Of a stretch of 64,000 nucleotides of DNA, positions 17,645 through 27,146 are shown one piece after another. The DNA comes from G020354785 sp964521285 (GTDB lineage: Bacteria > Bacteroidota > Bacteroidia > Bacteroidales > UBA10428), in contig CAZFQS010000012.1 in NCBI GenBank assembly GCA_964521285.1, positions 54,139-118,138 of the forward strand, given 5' to 3'. The stretch's first letter is position 1. Each line of letters starts with the position of its first letter. Both the position numbers and the translations under genes were made by a program. The notes beneath the pieces were generated by a model. That model saw nothing but the letters and a program-made list of their open reading frames with translations, was not told the origin of the DNA and searched no databases.

Positions 17645-19624
17645 TCACTCTTTAAAACTGGTCCAGTAGTAAGTGAATGAATTATCCTCAACTCCTTCGG
17701 GATTTTTCCAGTTACTAAAAAAATTAAACCACGAAGTATTTTTTAAAAGTATTTCTTGTTCCTGTGTTGTCCCAACAAACCTGATTGCTTTTTTTTCATC
17801 AGTCTCAATGCAAAATGGCATTTTAAATCCCTCTTCTACCTCTGTCCATTTATAGGTAAAAATCAGATCATCCGAGTTTTTATGAAAGGAATATTCCAGT
17901 ACTGGTAATCGTGTATCGTAAAGGTATTTATTAAAAAAGGCACCATAGTTTTCTTTTGTGTTTCTGTTTACACATTCTATAAAATCGCCGGTGTCAACGA
18001 TTTTGTAACAATTTTGGATATAAAAGTCTTTTAAGATCTTGAAAAACAGTGAATCATCGTTAATAGTACATCGCAAAGAATGCAACATTATTGCTCCTTT
18101 ATTATAGATATCGTTGCTGGCAAAACTGTATTCATTCACACCTCTGTTTTGCACTATGGGCCAGAAATTAAAAATGTAAAATGATTTGTTTCTGGTTTCA
18201 TACAGATATTCTTCTTTCCCAAAGACATTTTCAATAAATAATAACTCTGCATAGGTAGCAAAACCTTCATGAATCCATGCATCAGCCATGTCTCCTGCAG
18301 ATACAGAATTACCCCACCATTCATGAGCTGCTTCATGTACAATAATATAATCATACTTTTTATTTCTGTACCCGTTATTACTTTTATTGTTATAAGAATT
18401 TCCATATGCAATTGCTGACTGGTGTTCCATGCCTGCATAGGGAGATTCAACCAAACCAAAGCCATCTCTCATAAAAGGATATTTCCCGAAAACATCACAA
18501 TAAAATTTTATAATTTCAGGGGTCTGCTTAAAGTGCTGCCTTGCTTTTTCAAGGTTGTATGGCAGAACATGATACTTCATTTGTAATGTATCATTTTCCA
18601 GTATCAGGGTATCATTAAACTGGATGAATTTTCCCATATAAAAAGTAACATTATAGTTGTTTATCGGATAACTTACAAACCATACGAACCGGTTATATGA
18701 TTTACCTGCTTTTTCTATTCCTTTTAAAACCCCATTTGATATTGCTTCATAATTTTCAGGGACTTCTATATTTATTGTCATTGAATCCGGTTCATCTGAA
18801 AGATGATCCTTGTTTGGCCACCACGAACTGGCTCCAAGATGTTCACATGCCACAGCTATCCACCTGTTATATTTTTTATCCCTCTTCCAGACAAAACCCC
18901 CCTTCCATGGAGGATCTTTTGCTATACCTGGTTTTCCGTAATATTCGATATATATCATGTGTTTTTCCCCTGATGTCAGTATATAAGGAAATTTTATAAA
19001 AACAGCATTAAATTCTCTCTTAAAATATAAATCCTGATCATTCCACTTTATTTTATCAATTGTATAATTGTCAAATAAATCAATTTGAATCCATTGACTT
19101 GATTCCAGCATTGTAAAATAAATATTATTGCTACCGGTTATTTGTTTACCTTTAGGGATAATTCTAACCGTAAGATCATAATAATACACATCAAAACAAT
19201 TCCTTTCCGGCCGCAAAGCTCCTCTCAAAGTGTCAGCCCGTGAGTATACCGGCCTGTAACCATTTTCCCTTAATAACTCTTCATTTTTATAGTAATGCTT
19301 TTTTAGAAACTTTAATTTATAGGAAGGGTCACAATAGTATTTAATGAATTTAGTATTTCTGCTATATCCCATGGACTTTGCCTTAAGAAAGTCTAGGCAG
19401 GCATTATCGATATCTCCGAGTTTAATTCTTGCCATACCCCTGTTATAAATCGCAGCTGAATTATCAGGTTTTACTTTAAGATACTCATTCATCTTGTTAA
19501 TAGTACCATGATAGTTTTCTTTCCTGAAATTATTCAATCCTTCATTCCATATTGAGTCAGGGTCATTGGCTCCGAGTGCATAGTTAAGCATCGTAAATAC
19601 AACAACTAATATTATTTTCATCAT
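17645..19624 (-). CDS. M1 family zinc metallopeptidase with N-terminal TPR-like region
   Basis: 659 residues. A signal peptide (about 1-19) is followed by a TPR-like helical part (25-95: NKMNEYLKVKPDNSAAIYNRGMARIKLGD cut to its core NSAAIYNRGMARIKLGD), then the M1 beta-saddle and catalytic domain. The exopeptidase signature appears as GMEHQS (398-403), and the zinc motif is HEAAH (430-434) with the third ligand Glu453. It is expected to trim N-terminal residues from peptides in the periplasm. The N-terminal TPR extension is unusual for M1 enzymes. The gene is 21 bases downstream of meaB and likely in its operon. Confidence 0.9.
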   Translation of the reverse strand: MMKIILVVVFTMLNYALGANDPDSIWNEGLNNFRKENYHGTINKMNEYLKVKPDNSAAIYNRGMARIKLGDIDNACLDFLKAKSMGYSRNTKFIKYYCDPSYKLKFLKKHYYKNEELLRENGYRPVYSRADTLRGALRPERNCFDVYYYDLTVRIIPKGKQITGSNNIYFTMLESSQWIQIDLFDNYTIDKIKWNDQDLYFKREFNAVFIKFPYILTSGEKHMIYIEYYGKPGIAKDPPWKGGFVWKRDKKYNRWIAVACEHLGASSWWPNKDHLSDEPDSMTINIEVPENYEAISNGVLKGIEKAGKSYNRFVWFVSYPINNYNVTFYMGKFIQFNDTLILENDTLQMKYHVLPYNLEKARQHFKQTPEIIKFYCDVFGKYPFMRDGFGLVESPYAGMEHQSAIAYGNSYNNKSNNGYRNKKYDYIIVHEAAHEWWGNSVSAGDMADAWIHEGFATYAELLFIENVFGKEEYLYETRNKSFYIFNFWPIVQNRGVNEYSFASNDIYNKGAIMLHSLRCTINDDSLFFKILKDFYIQNCYKIVDTGDFIECVNRNTKENYGAFFNKYLYDTRLPVLEYSFHKNSDDLIFTYKWTEVEEGFKMPFCIETDEKKAIRFVGTTQEQEILLKNTSWFNFFSNWKNPEGVEDNSFTYYWTSFKE

Positions 19625-19645
19625 TGATATTGATTGTTTTTTCTG

Positions 19646-20740
19646 CTATGACTCATTTTTGAAATACTCACCTAATATCAATTTTGCTGCGACAAATGAA
19701 CTTAGCTTGTCATCAAGGACTTTCTTTTCATATTCGTCAAGAAGATTTTTCATATTATAACTACTGTAGAATTTATCCTTGATATTTTGATTTATTGTTT
19801 CATATAACCAATAACGAGCTTGTTCTCTTCTTTGTTTTTCAAAGAAATTATTGTTAGTTGTAAATTGTCTATATTCCATGATCGTATCCCAGATTTTATC
19901 CAACCCTTCATTCTTTACTGAAGAGCATGTCATAACTTTTGGTGTCCATTCTGATTCCATGGGAGGATAAAGGTGTAATGCGTTTTCATAATCCTTTTTT
20001 GCTCTTTCAACATTTTTAATATTATTTCCATCTGCTTTTGTAATTACAATTAAATGAGCCATTTCCATTATACCCCTTTTAATACCTTGCAACTCATCAC
20101 CAGCCCCTGCTAACATTAATAAAAGAAAAAAATCAACCATAGAATGCACGGCAGTCTCTGACTGGCCTACGCCAACGGTTTCAACAAATATTGTATCATA
20201 TCCGGCTGCTTCACAGAGAATTATAGTCTCCCTGGTTTTTCTGGCAACACCTCCAAGTGTACCTGCAGATGGTGAAGGTCGAATGAACACATTTGGATCA
20301 CCTGAGAGAAGTTCCATACGCGTTTTATCTCCCAGAATACTTCCTTTTGTGCGTTCACTACTCGGATCTATGGCCAGTATAGCCAGTTTGTGGTTACTTC
20401 CGGCCAGCTTTAAACCCAAAGCTTCAATAAATGTACTTTTTCCTGCACCAGGGACACCGGTAATGCCGATTCTCATCGATTTACCTGAACGAGGCATACA
20501 TTTCTCAATAATCTCCTGTGCTATCTTATAATGATCTGGTAATTTGCTTTCTATAAGGGTTATGGCCTGACTTAAGATGGCACGGTTTCCATCCAGTATT
20601 CCTCTGACGAATTCATCAACAGTAAATATCTTCTTCTTTTTTTGTTTTAGTATTTTGACTGCATTTTTGTTTATTGAAGGAGGCTGTGGTATCTCATCAT
20701 TGATGGTCAGGGTGTTTTTATGCTTTTCTTTTTTTTTCAT
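19646..20740 (-). CDS. meaB: Methylmalonyl-CoA mutase-associated GTPase MeaB
   Basis: 364 residues, the family length. The P-loop GVPGAGKSTF, the Walker B-like ILAIDPSSERTKGSILGDKTRM and the GTP-specificity motif ITKAD are all present, along with VETVGVGQSE typical of MeaB/ArgK. It gates adenosylcobalamin delivery to methylmalonyl-CoA mutase and protects the enzyme, implying a B12-dependent succinate-propionate pathway. The mutase subunits are not in the window. It lies 10 bases after the DUF1573 gene. Confidence 0.95.
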   Translation of the reverse strand: MKKKEKHKNTLTINDEIPQPPSINKNAVKILKQKKKKIFTVDEFVRGILDGNRAILSQAITLIESKLPDHYKIAQEIIEKCMPRSGKSMRIGITGVPGAGKSTFIEALGLKLAGSNHKLAILAIDPSSERTKGSILGDKTRMELLSGDPNVFIRPSPSAGTLGGVARKTRETIILCEAAGYDTIFVETVGVGQSETAVHSMVDFFLLLMLAGAGDELQGIKRGIMEMAHLIVITKADGNNIKNVERAKKDYENALHLYPPMESEWTPKVMTCSSVKNEGLDKIWDTIMEYRQFTTNNNFFEKQRREQARYWLYETINQNIKDKFYSSYNMKNLLDEYEKKVLDDKLSSFVAAKLILGEYFKNES

Positions 20741-20750
20741 GCAAGATTTT

Positions 20751-21869
20751 CTAGATTTCTACAATTCCCTCAAGCCATAAAGTAATCCTTGGATTCTCAG
20801 GATCATTTGTTACTACTGTTATCATTTTCTTCTGATTGCCTTTCCTTCCGGTTGAATTAAATACTACCCTTATTTGAGTAATATCATCGGGCTTAATTAC
20901 TGTTTTTTTGGGTGTGACAGCTGTACAACCACAGGTAGCCCATATTCTTCTTATAATAAGATCGTGTTGCCCGACATTTTTCAGCACAAAATTGTGTTCA
21001 ATTCTTTTACCCTGTTTGATGGTGCCGAAATTATATGTCCTTGATTCAAAATATGTTTTTGGAGCAAGTTCTTTTTCCTCAGGAGAGAGTTCAGAAAAAT
21101 CTTCTATGATAGTAGCAGTGACAGTTATCATATTTTTTCCCGGACTTTCACCGTTAACTGTAAGATATAACCTTTCAATTGCTCTGTCCCATTCATTTTT
21201 TAATGCTGAGTTATAAATGATTTCTATTGTCCCCTCTTCAGCTGGTCGTAATATTTCAGGCTTAAAAACAAAAGTCAGAAATTCAGGTGTATTCTTAAAA
21301 CCCAGTTTTACAGGATTATTAATCGAAGCATTAGCTACTTTAATCAGTTTAGTCTGAGTTTTTCCTTTTAAAATTTCATTGAATGCAACATGTGTATTCT
21401 TTAAACGGACATCTCCAATTTCATATTTATATTCCCTCATGATCCTTGAAATTGTTCCTTCAATTGAACCATCTCCCTCGCCTGTTTTGACAGTCCCTGT
21501 AATTTTTAATACTATTGGTTGTCTTTCAGCATTGCTTCTAATTGTAATCGATTTTGTAAATGGCCCGGGTCGGCCCTTTGGATTAAAACTTACTTTAATT
21601 GAACCAGTCTGGCCCGGAATTACAGGTTCTTTAGTCCATTCAGGGGTAGTACAACCACAACTTGCCTTAACTTCATTTATAATAAAAGGCATATTACCGG
21701 TATTTATGAAAGTAAATTCGTGAAATACATCACCATCATCTATATATATTATACCAAAATCATGGGTCTCTTCGTCAAATCTGACTGTAGACTTGTTTAT
21801 CTGTGCTGAAATCCGCGAAACCAAAAATAATAAAACCAGGATAGATGAAAGCAATTTTAAATTTTTCAT
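20751..21869 (-). CDS. DUF1573 repeat protein, secreted
   Basis: 372 residues with a signal peptide (1-22). Two clear DUF1573 immunoglobulin-like domains are visible, one at about 27-125 (ETHDFGIIYIDDGDVFHEF...ASCGCTTPEW) and one at about 272-372 (RTYNFGTIKQGKRIEHNF...ATCGCTAVTP), each with the signature CGCT; the middle part looks like a degenerate third copy. These are periplasmic or surface proteins of unknown function that are common in Bacteroidota. It is the first gene of a likely DUF1573-meaB-M1 peptidase operon. Confidence 0.88.
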   Translation of the reverse strand: MKNLKLLSSILVLLFLVSRISAQINKSTVRFDEETHDFGIIYIDDGDVFHEFTFINTGNMPFIINEVKASCGCTTPEWTKEPVIPGQTGSIKVSFNPKGRPGPFTKSITIRSNAERQPIVLKITGTVKTGEGDGSIEGTISRIMREYKYEIGDVRLKNTHVAFNEILKGKTQTKLIKVANASINNPVKLGFKNTPEFLTFVFKPEILRPAEEGTIEIIYNSALKNEWDRAIERLYLTVNGESPGKNMITVTATIIEDFSELSPEEKELAPKTYFESRTYNFGTIKQGKRIEHNFVLKNVGQHDLIIRRIWATCGCTAVTPKKTVIKPDDITQIRVVFNSTGRKGNQKKMITVVTNDPENPRITLWLEGIVEI

Positions 21870-22002
21870 TTTATTTATATTAATAAAATAAAATATTATT
21901 AAAAGAGTTAAAAAACTGAGAAAAGCAAAATTAGAAAAAAATAAAATAATAAATTAATTTTATAAAGTCTTTCAATGATAAGTTATCAATATAGGTAGAA
22001 TA

Positions 22003-25000
22003 ATGATTAAACCTAATAGACTCATACTGTTTTGTGCTCTGTTATTTATTTTTTCAAACGTATTTAACCAGTTTTATAACGGGCATAAAATGAAATTTGG
22101 GAAAAACCGTGTACAGTATAGTGATTTTTACTGGGAATTCTATCGATATAAGAAATTCGATGCCTATTTTAACCAGTTCGGCAGAGAACTCGCACAATAT
22201 ACAGCAGACTTCGCTTTAGAAGAAATACCCCGATTGGAAAAATTCTTTAATTATAATCTGGATAAACGAATCATCTTTATCATTTTCAATAAACTTTCAG
22301 ATTTTCGACAAAGTAACATAGGATTAATAACAGGCCAGGATGAATATAATATTGGAGGGGTAACTACAATCAGCAGAAATAAGGTATTTCTTTATTATGA
22401 GGGTAGTTACAAAAAATTCGAGGAACAAATTACTGCCGCAATTGCTAAAGTCCTGATTAATGAAATATTATATGGTTTCGAATTGAAAGATAATGTTACT
22501 AATTCGACATTAATAAATTTACCCGAATGGTATTTTGAAGGATTGATTTCTTTTGTGTCAAGAGGCTGGGATTTTGAGATAGAGAATAAAGTCAAGGATG
22601 GAATATTAAGTAAAAGATATAAAAAGTTTAATCGCCTGATAGGAGAAGATGCTGTGTATGCAGGACATTCTTTCTGGAAATTTATTGCAGATACCTATGG
22701 GGAATCAGTAATACCAAGTATTATCTATCTTACAAGAATAAACAAAAATTCCAATTCCTGTTTTCTCTATGCATTGGGCTTTTCATTAAAGGAATTATCA
22801 TATGAATGGATGGCACATTATGTAGATCTTTATAAAAATGATGAAGATCAAAGAAATATACCTAAAACAGGAAAGATCTTAAAACGTCCGCGACGAAAGC
22901 GTATTTATCAGGAAATAAAATTAAATCCTAACGGAAAATATATAGCATATGTAACAAATGAAATGGGGCGGTATAAGATATGGATTTACAATACTGAAAC
23001 CAATAAAAATAAAAAGATCTTAAGAAGAGAACATAAACTAGAGCAAATAACGGATTACTCCTATCCGGTATTAACATGGCATCCGTCGGGAAGAATATTA
23101 ACATTTATCACTGAGGAAGAGGGAGGAATCAGACTATATTATTATACACTGGCAACAAAAACATTAGAGGTTAGAAATTTATACTATTTTGAAAAAATAC
23201 TTGATTTTTCATTTTCCGATGATGGGTCGCTATTTGTCTTTTCAGGAGTAAAAAACGGGAAATCAGATATTTTTGTTCATACTATTGCTTCAGGTACATA
23301 CCAGCAGATAACAGACGATATTGCTGATGATTTTAGTCCAAGATTTATAAATAATTCTGAACAAATAATTTTTTCCTCCAACAGATACTCAGATACTCTG
23401 GGTAGTGAAATAAACAACAGTAAAAAACGCCTGTATAATGATTTATTTATTTTTGATTATAAAAATATGGACAATAAGCTGATACGTTTATCTGATAAAG
23501 AATATGTTAATAAGATTCAGCCTTATGAGTTCAGCAAGAACAAATTTCTCGTACTAAATGATGAAAGCGGAATAATTAACAGATACGTAACACAGTTTGA
23601 CAGCACAATTAGTTATATTGACACAACGATACATTACCGTTACTATTCCGAATCTTATCCGGTTTCCAATTATTCGAGAAACATAATTGAACATGATTAT
23701 AATTCAAAAGCAGGACAGCTGGGAGAGATAATTTTTAATGATGGACGGTATAATATGTATAATAATTCAGTTACTGAAAAAATAATTGCTGAAGATGAAC
23801 CGGAAGTAACACAATTCAGAAAAAAATTATCCAGAAAACTGGCTGAGAAAGACAGTGCTGAAAATATTTATAAGAAAGGGATTAGCATTCAGTCGATGAA
23901 AGATAATACTATTATTACAAGTGAGCAGGATACATTTGTATTTGATGAATATGAAATAGATATTAATAATTATATTTTTGAAAAAGAAAAGATTAATTAT
24001 TATAATTCGAAACTTAAAGATAAAAATCTAACACTTTCACTGGATACAGGAAAGCAAAAGAGTCCCAAGATTCGTATATATCAGCCGGCCTTCTATCAGA
24101 ATTATATGGTTAACCAGATTGATTTTAGTTTTTTAAATGAATCTTACCAGGCATTTACCGGTGGGGCAGTATATTTTAATCCGGGAATGAACATACTTTT
24201 TAAGATTGGCACAAATGATTTATTTGATAATTATAAAATTACAGGAGGATTAAGGCTTTCACCTGATTTTAACAGTAATGAATATCTTATTAGTGTTGAG
24301 AACCTGAAAAAACGTCTGGACAAACAATTGGTTTTTCACCGGCAGACATTTAAGAATGAGGGCGAAGAGGAGGGATATGCCTTTACAGTTAAGACACATA
24401 CCCACGAACTATCTCTTATTTTCAGGTATCCTTTTGATCAGGTGAAATCATGGGTAAGAACAATTACTTTCAGAAATGACAGAACAGTATTTCTTGCTAC
24501 TGATGTTAATTACCTTAACAGGGAAAATATCTACAAAACATGGGTGGGATTGAAGGTTGAATATATATTTGACAATACAAGATCTCTAGGAATTAATCTA
24601 CCCAGCGGTACCAGATATAAACTGTTTGGAGAACTATATCAGCAGGTAAATGACAGGTTTGATGAACTAGTTGTTCTTGGTGTTGATTTCAGGCATTATG
24701 TAAAAATACACAGAAATCTTATATGGGCTAATAGATTTGCAGCAAGTACATCACAAGGTTCCAGCAGATTGATTTATTATCTTGGAGGAGTTGATAACTG
24801 GACAAATTTAACTCCTTTTAAAGTACCCACATTTATTCCTTTAAATGAAATACCAATTAATACTGAAGCCAATTATGTATACCAGACTGTGGCTACCAAT
24901 TTAAGAGGGTTTTCTCAGAACATCAGAAATGGCAATAATTTTGCATTAATCAATACAGAAATACGCTGGCCAATATTTAAATATATTGCTAATTATCCCA

Positions 25001-25305
25001 TTAGTAATAGTTTTTTGGAAAATTTTCAGATTGTAGGTTTTTTTGATATTGGTACAGCATGGTCAGGCCTGACTCCCTGGTCAAAAGAAAATGCATATGA
25101 TAAGCAGTTAATACCCACTGACGGAAATGGATATCCTATTACAATCATAATAGATACTGACAGGGAGCCGTTAGTTGCAGGTTATGGATTTGGTATTCGT
25201 TCTCAATTATTAGGATATTTTATAAGGCTTGACTGGGCCTGGGGTATCGAGGATAATAAAATACTGGACAGAATTTTCTATTTCTCACTTAGTTTGGATT
25301 TTTGA
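22003..25305 (+). CDS. Large outer membrane protein: gluzincin-like N-domain, TolB-type propeller, beta barrel
   Basis: 1100 residues. A signal peptide (1-22) precedes a domain (about 40-275) laid out like a gluzincin peptidase, with LPEWYFEGLISFVSRGW, but the expected HExxH is replaced by AAIAKVLINEI, so it is probably inactive. Residues about 300-530 carry TolB/PD40 propeller repeats (NPNGKYIAYVTNEMGRYKIW, HPSGRILTFITEEEGGIRLY, SDDGSLFVFSGVKNGKSDIF). The C-terminal 380 residues are rich in aromatic beta strands and end in FSLSLDF, an outer-membrane barrel ending. Similar proteins occur widely in Bacteroidota without a settled role. Monocistronic and divergent from the DUF1573 operon. Confidence 0.8.
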   Translation: MIKPNRLILFCALLFIFSNVFNQFYNGHKMKFGKNRVQYSDFYWEFYRYKKFDAYFNQFGRELAQYTADFALEEIPRLEKFFNYNLDKRIIFIIFNKLSDFRQSNIGLITGQDEYNIGGVTTISRNKVFLYYEGSYKKFEEQITAAIAKVLINEILYGFELKDNVTNSTLINLPEWYFEGLISFVSRGWDFEIENKVKDGILSKRYKKFNRLIGEDAVYAGHSFWKFIADTYGESVIPSIIYLTRINKNSNSCFLYALGFSLKELSYEWMAHYVDLYKNDEDQRNIPKTGKILKRPRRKRIYQEIKLNPNGKYIAYVTNEMGRYKIWIYNTETNKNKKILRREHKLEQITDYSYPVLTWHPSGRILTFITEEEGGIRLYYYTLATKTLEVRNLYYFEKILDFSFSDDGSLFVFSGVKNGKSDIFVHTIASGTYQQITDDIADDFSPRFINNSEQIIFSSNRYSDTLGSEINNSKKRLYNDLFIFDYKNMDNKLIRLSDKEYVNKIQPYEFSKNKFLVLNDESGIINRYVTQFDSTISYIDTTIHYRYYSESYPVSNYSRNIIEHDYNSKAGQLGEIIFNDGRYNMYNNSVTEKIIAEDEPEVTQFRKKLSRKLAEKDSAENIYKKGISIQSMKDNTIITSEQDTFVFDEYEIDINNYIFEKEKINYYNSKLKDKNLTLSLDTGKQKSPKIRIYQPAFYQNYMVNQIDFSFLNESYQAFTGGAVYFNPGMNILFKIGTNDLFDNYKITGGLRLSPDFNSNEYLISVENLKKRLDKQLVFHRQTFKNEGEEEGYAFTVKTHTHELSLIFRYPFDQVKSWVRTITFRNDRTVFLATDVNYLNRENIYKTWVGLKVEYIFDNTRSLGINLPSGTRYKLFGELYQQVNDRFDELVVLGVDFRHYVKIHRNLIWANRFAASTSQGSSRLIYYLGGVDNWTNLTPFKVPTFIPLNEIPINTEANYVYQTVATNLRGFSQNIRNGNNFALINTEIRWPIFKYIANYPISNSFLENFQIVGFFDIGTAWSGLTPWSKENAYDKQLIPTDGNGYPITIIIDTDREPLVAGYGFGIRSQLLGYFIRLDWAWGIEDNKILDRIFYFSLSLDF

Positions 25306-25357
25306 TTAATAATCTGAATTTTAACAGAAAATATGTTTTTAGAATAAATTTATAGTA

Positions 25358-25365
25358 TAAATTTG
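25358..25365 (+). promoter_or_regulatory. Candidate Bacteroidota -7 promoter element for ferredoxin gene
   Basis: TAAATTTG matches the Bacteroidota -7 consensus TAnnTTTG and lies 29 bases upstream of the ferredoxin start, a suitable distance. No good TTTG -33 partner is visible, so this is a weak call. Confidence 0.3.
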
Positions 25366-25393
25366 TTTTTTTTATTAATTAAAATTAATTGAA

Positions 25394-25582
25394 ATGGCTT
25401 ATACAATAAATGATGAATGCACTGCCTGTGGAATATGCTTACCAGAGTGCCCCAATAGTGCTATAAGTGAGGGCGATCCTTATGTGATTGATCCCAATAA
25501 ATGTAATGAATGTGAGGGATTTCATGATGTGCCGCAATGTGTTGATGTATGTCCTGTTGAGGCCGTAGATCATCTGGATTAA
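25394..25582 (+). CDS. 2[4Fe-4S] ferredoxin, Alvin/YfhL type
   Basis: 62 residues. Cluster I ligands are in CTACGICLPECP; cluster II has CNEC, then eight residues, then CVDVCP, the long-insert Cx2Cx8Cx3C arrangement that defines Alvin/YfhL-type low-potential ferredoxins. It would carry electrons for anaerobic enzymes such as 2-oxoacid oxidoreductases or hydrogenases; no partner enzyme is adjacent. It is a single-gene unit with its own promoter candidate and a strong terminator. Confidence 0.95.
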   Translation: MAYTINDECTACGICLPECPNSAISEGDPYVIDPNKCNECEGFHDVPQCVDVCPVEAVDHLD

Positions 25583-25603
25583 ACTGTGTCCTGATAAAAG
25601 CAA

Positions 25604-25634
25604 AAAGGTCTGCTCCAGAGCAGACCTTTTTTTT
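25604..25634 (+). terminator. Strong intrinsic terminator after ferredoxin
   Basis: AAAGGTCTGCTC (25604-25615) pairs perfectly with GAGCAGACCTTT (25618-25629) across a two-base nominal loop, followed by a T run to 25634. It begins 22 bases after the ferredoxin stop. Confidence 0.92.
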
Positions 25635-25740
25635 CTTTAGATGAGTATTTAAGCTCATGATATATATAGAATAAACTAAGATATTATATTGACCTATTAA
25701 TTTTTGTATATAGTTAATTCGGAATTGCAGTAATATTTTA

Positions 25741-26214
25741 TTATTTAGTGGCAACTATCCAGTTATCAGCATTCAGCATCCAGTCTTCAATTTCCATTTC
25801 TTCTTCCTTAACTTCTTCATCAGCTGTTCTCTCTGATGCGCATGGCTTGATATTAAAATCGTTAAGCATCCAGCATTCAATTTCCATTTTCTCCTCATTT
25901 TCTTCTTCCATGATATTCTGATTTTCAATATTAATATCAGTATTTGCTTCTACTGGTATAAACATATTATCCATTGCGGGAAGAATTTTGGAATCAGGTT
26001 CGTTGAGGACTGGATAATAGGTATATTTATACATATCATCCTGATCATTAAGCTTTATTATCTTTAATAATGCTTTTTTATAACTATCAGTATCATAGTA
26101 AAAACCGTAATTTACGGATTTCTGACTTTGGATCCCAATTATCACAAACATTAACAACAGGATAATCAGAGATGCTCTTTTTAAGTTTACTGCTGGCTTA
26201 ATAGGTGTTTTCAT
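25741..26214 (-). CDS. Small exported protein with duplicated MEIExWMLN motif
   Basis: 157 residues. An N-terminal basic segment plus a hydrophobic stretch (about 13-31, ASLIILLLMFVIIGIQSQ) looks like a signal peptide. The C-terminal half is acidic and contains two copies of one motif: EKMEIECWMLNDFN and EEMEIEDWMLNADNW, the second at the very C-terminus. Similar W-M-containing acidic tails occur, as far as I recall, in short secreted proteins of other Bacteroidota, but I know of no assigned function. The gene is monocistronic, with 263 bases of AT-rich sequence upstream where nothing specific was seen. Confidence 0.65.
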   Translation of the reverse strand: MKTPIKPAVNLKRASLIILLLMFVIIGIQSQKSVNYGFYYDTDSYKKALLKIIKLNDQDDMYKYTYYPVLNEPDSKILPAMDNMFIPVEANTDINIENQNIMEEENEEKMEIECWMLNDFNIKPCASERTADEEVKEEEMEIEDWMLNADNWIVATK

Positions 26215-26477
26215 TTTTATATCTCCTTTAAATTTTATTCATAACTATTTTCATAATTTGTTTAGCATTTACTATACCATACTTTTTAAGTAATTATTAA
26301 TCAGTCTGTTAAGTTTATTTAAATTTTTCATGAACTCTAAGTATTGATTAATTATGAAACACTGTATGTTCGAAAGCGAACAGAATTTGCAAAATTTATC
26401 TTTTTACTGAATTCATTATATAAGACTATTAAATCGGAAATATGTTACAGATAAATGAAGAATTTTTTGAAAATTTA

Positions 26478-27146
26478 TTATTTTGGTCCTAAAATTACCA
26501 CTATTTCACCTTTAACAGATTTCTCAGCATAATGTTCAAGAAGGTCGGAAAGATTTCCACGAATATTTTCTTCATGTATTTTTGTTAATTCTCTCGAAAT
26601 TGAAGCTTTTCTGTCCGGTCCAAAATATTCAATAAATTGATTTAATGTAAGTATTAGCCTGTGGGGAGATTCATAGAATATAATAGTACGGGTTTCATTT
26701 GTTAATTCTTTAAGTCTTTTTTTTCTGCCTTTTTTCACAGGCAGGAATCCTTCAAAGCAGAATTTATCATTTGGCAATCCTGAGTTAACTAAAGCCGGCA
26801 CGAATGCTGTTGGCCCTGGTAAGCATTCTACTTCAATATTATTTTCAATACAGGTTCGAATTAGCAAATAGCCGGGATCTGAAATTGAAGGCGTGCCGGC
26901 ATCTGTTACCAAAGCTACTTTTTCGCCGTATTTTAGTCTGGAAACTATGTGATTAACTGTATTGTGTTCATTAAACTTATGATGTGATCGGAGTTTTGTA
27001 GTGATCTTGTAATGTTTAAGTAAATGGCCTGTTTTTCTGGTATCTTCAGCAATGATTAAATCAACTTGCTCTAATACTTTTAAGGAACGGATTGTTATAT
27101 CTTCAAGATTGCCTATAGGAGTTGGAATTATAAATAATTTACTCAT
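26478..27146 (-). CDS. rsmI: 16S rRNA (cytidine1402-2'-O)-methyltransferase
   Basis: 222 residues of the tetrapyrrole-methylase-fold family. LFIIPTPIGNLEDITIRSLKVL at the N-terminus, AEDTRKTGHLLKHY, VALVTDAGTPSISDPGY and FYESPHRL are all RsmI signatures. It 2'-O-methylates C1402 in the 30S decoding centre using SAM. Its start overlaps the end of the upstream gene by eight bases, indicating translational coupling. It lacks the extra C-terminal domain found in some RsmI proteins, as is common in this phylum. Confidence 0.95.
   Translation of the reverse strand: MSKLFIIPTPIGNLEDITIRSLKVLEQVDLIIAEDTRKTGHLLKHYKITTKLRSHHKFNEHNTVNHIVSRLKYGEKVALVTDAGTPSISDPGYLLIRTCIENNIEVECLPGPTAFVPALVNSGLPNDKFCFEGFLPVKKGRKKRLKELTNETRTIIFYESPHRLILTLNQFIEYFGPDRKASISRELTKIHEENIRGNLSDLLEHYAEKSVKGEIVVILGPK

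Noticed and set aside
18154..18465. Alternative-frame protein opposite or within the M1 peptidase
   Set aside because: The overlapping frame contains the HEAAH zinc site of a real enzyme; the alternative has no motif.
25461..25754. Minus-strand open frame of 97 codons opposite the ferredoxin
   Set aside because: It is antisense to a well-supported ferredoxin and its terminator, and its sequence has no protein-like features.
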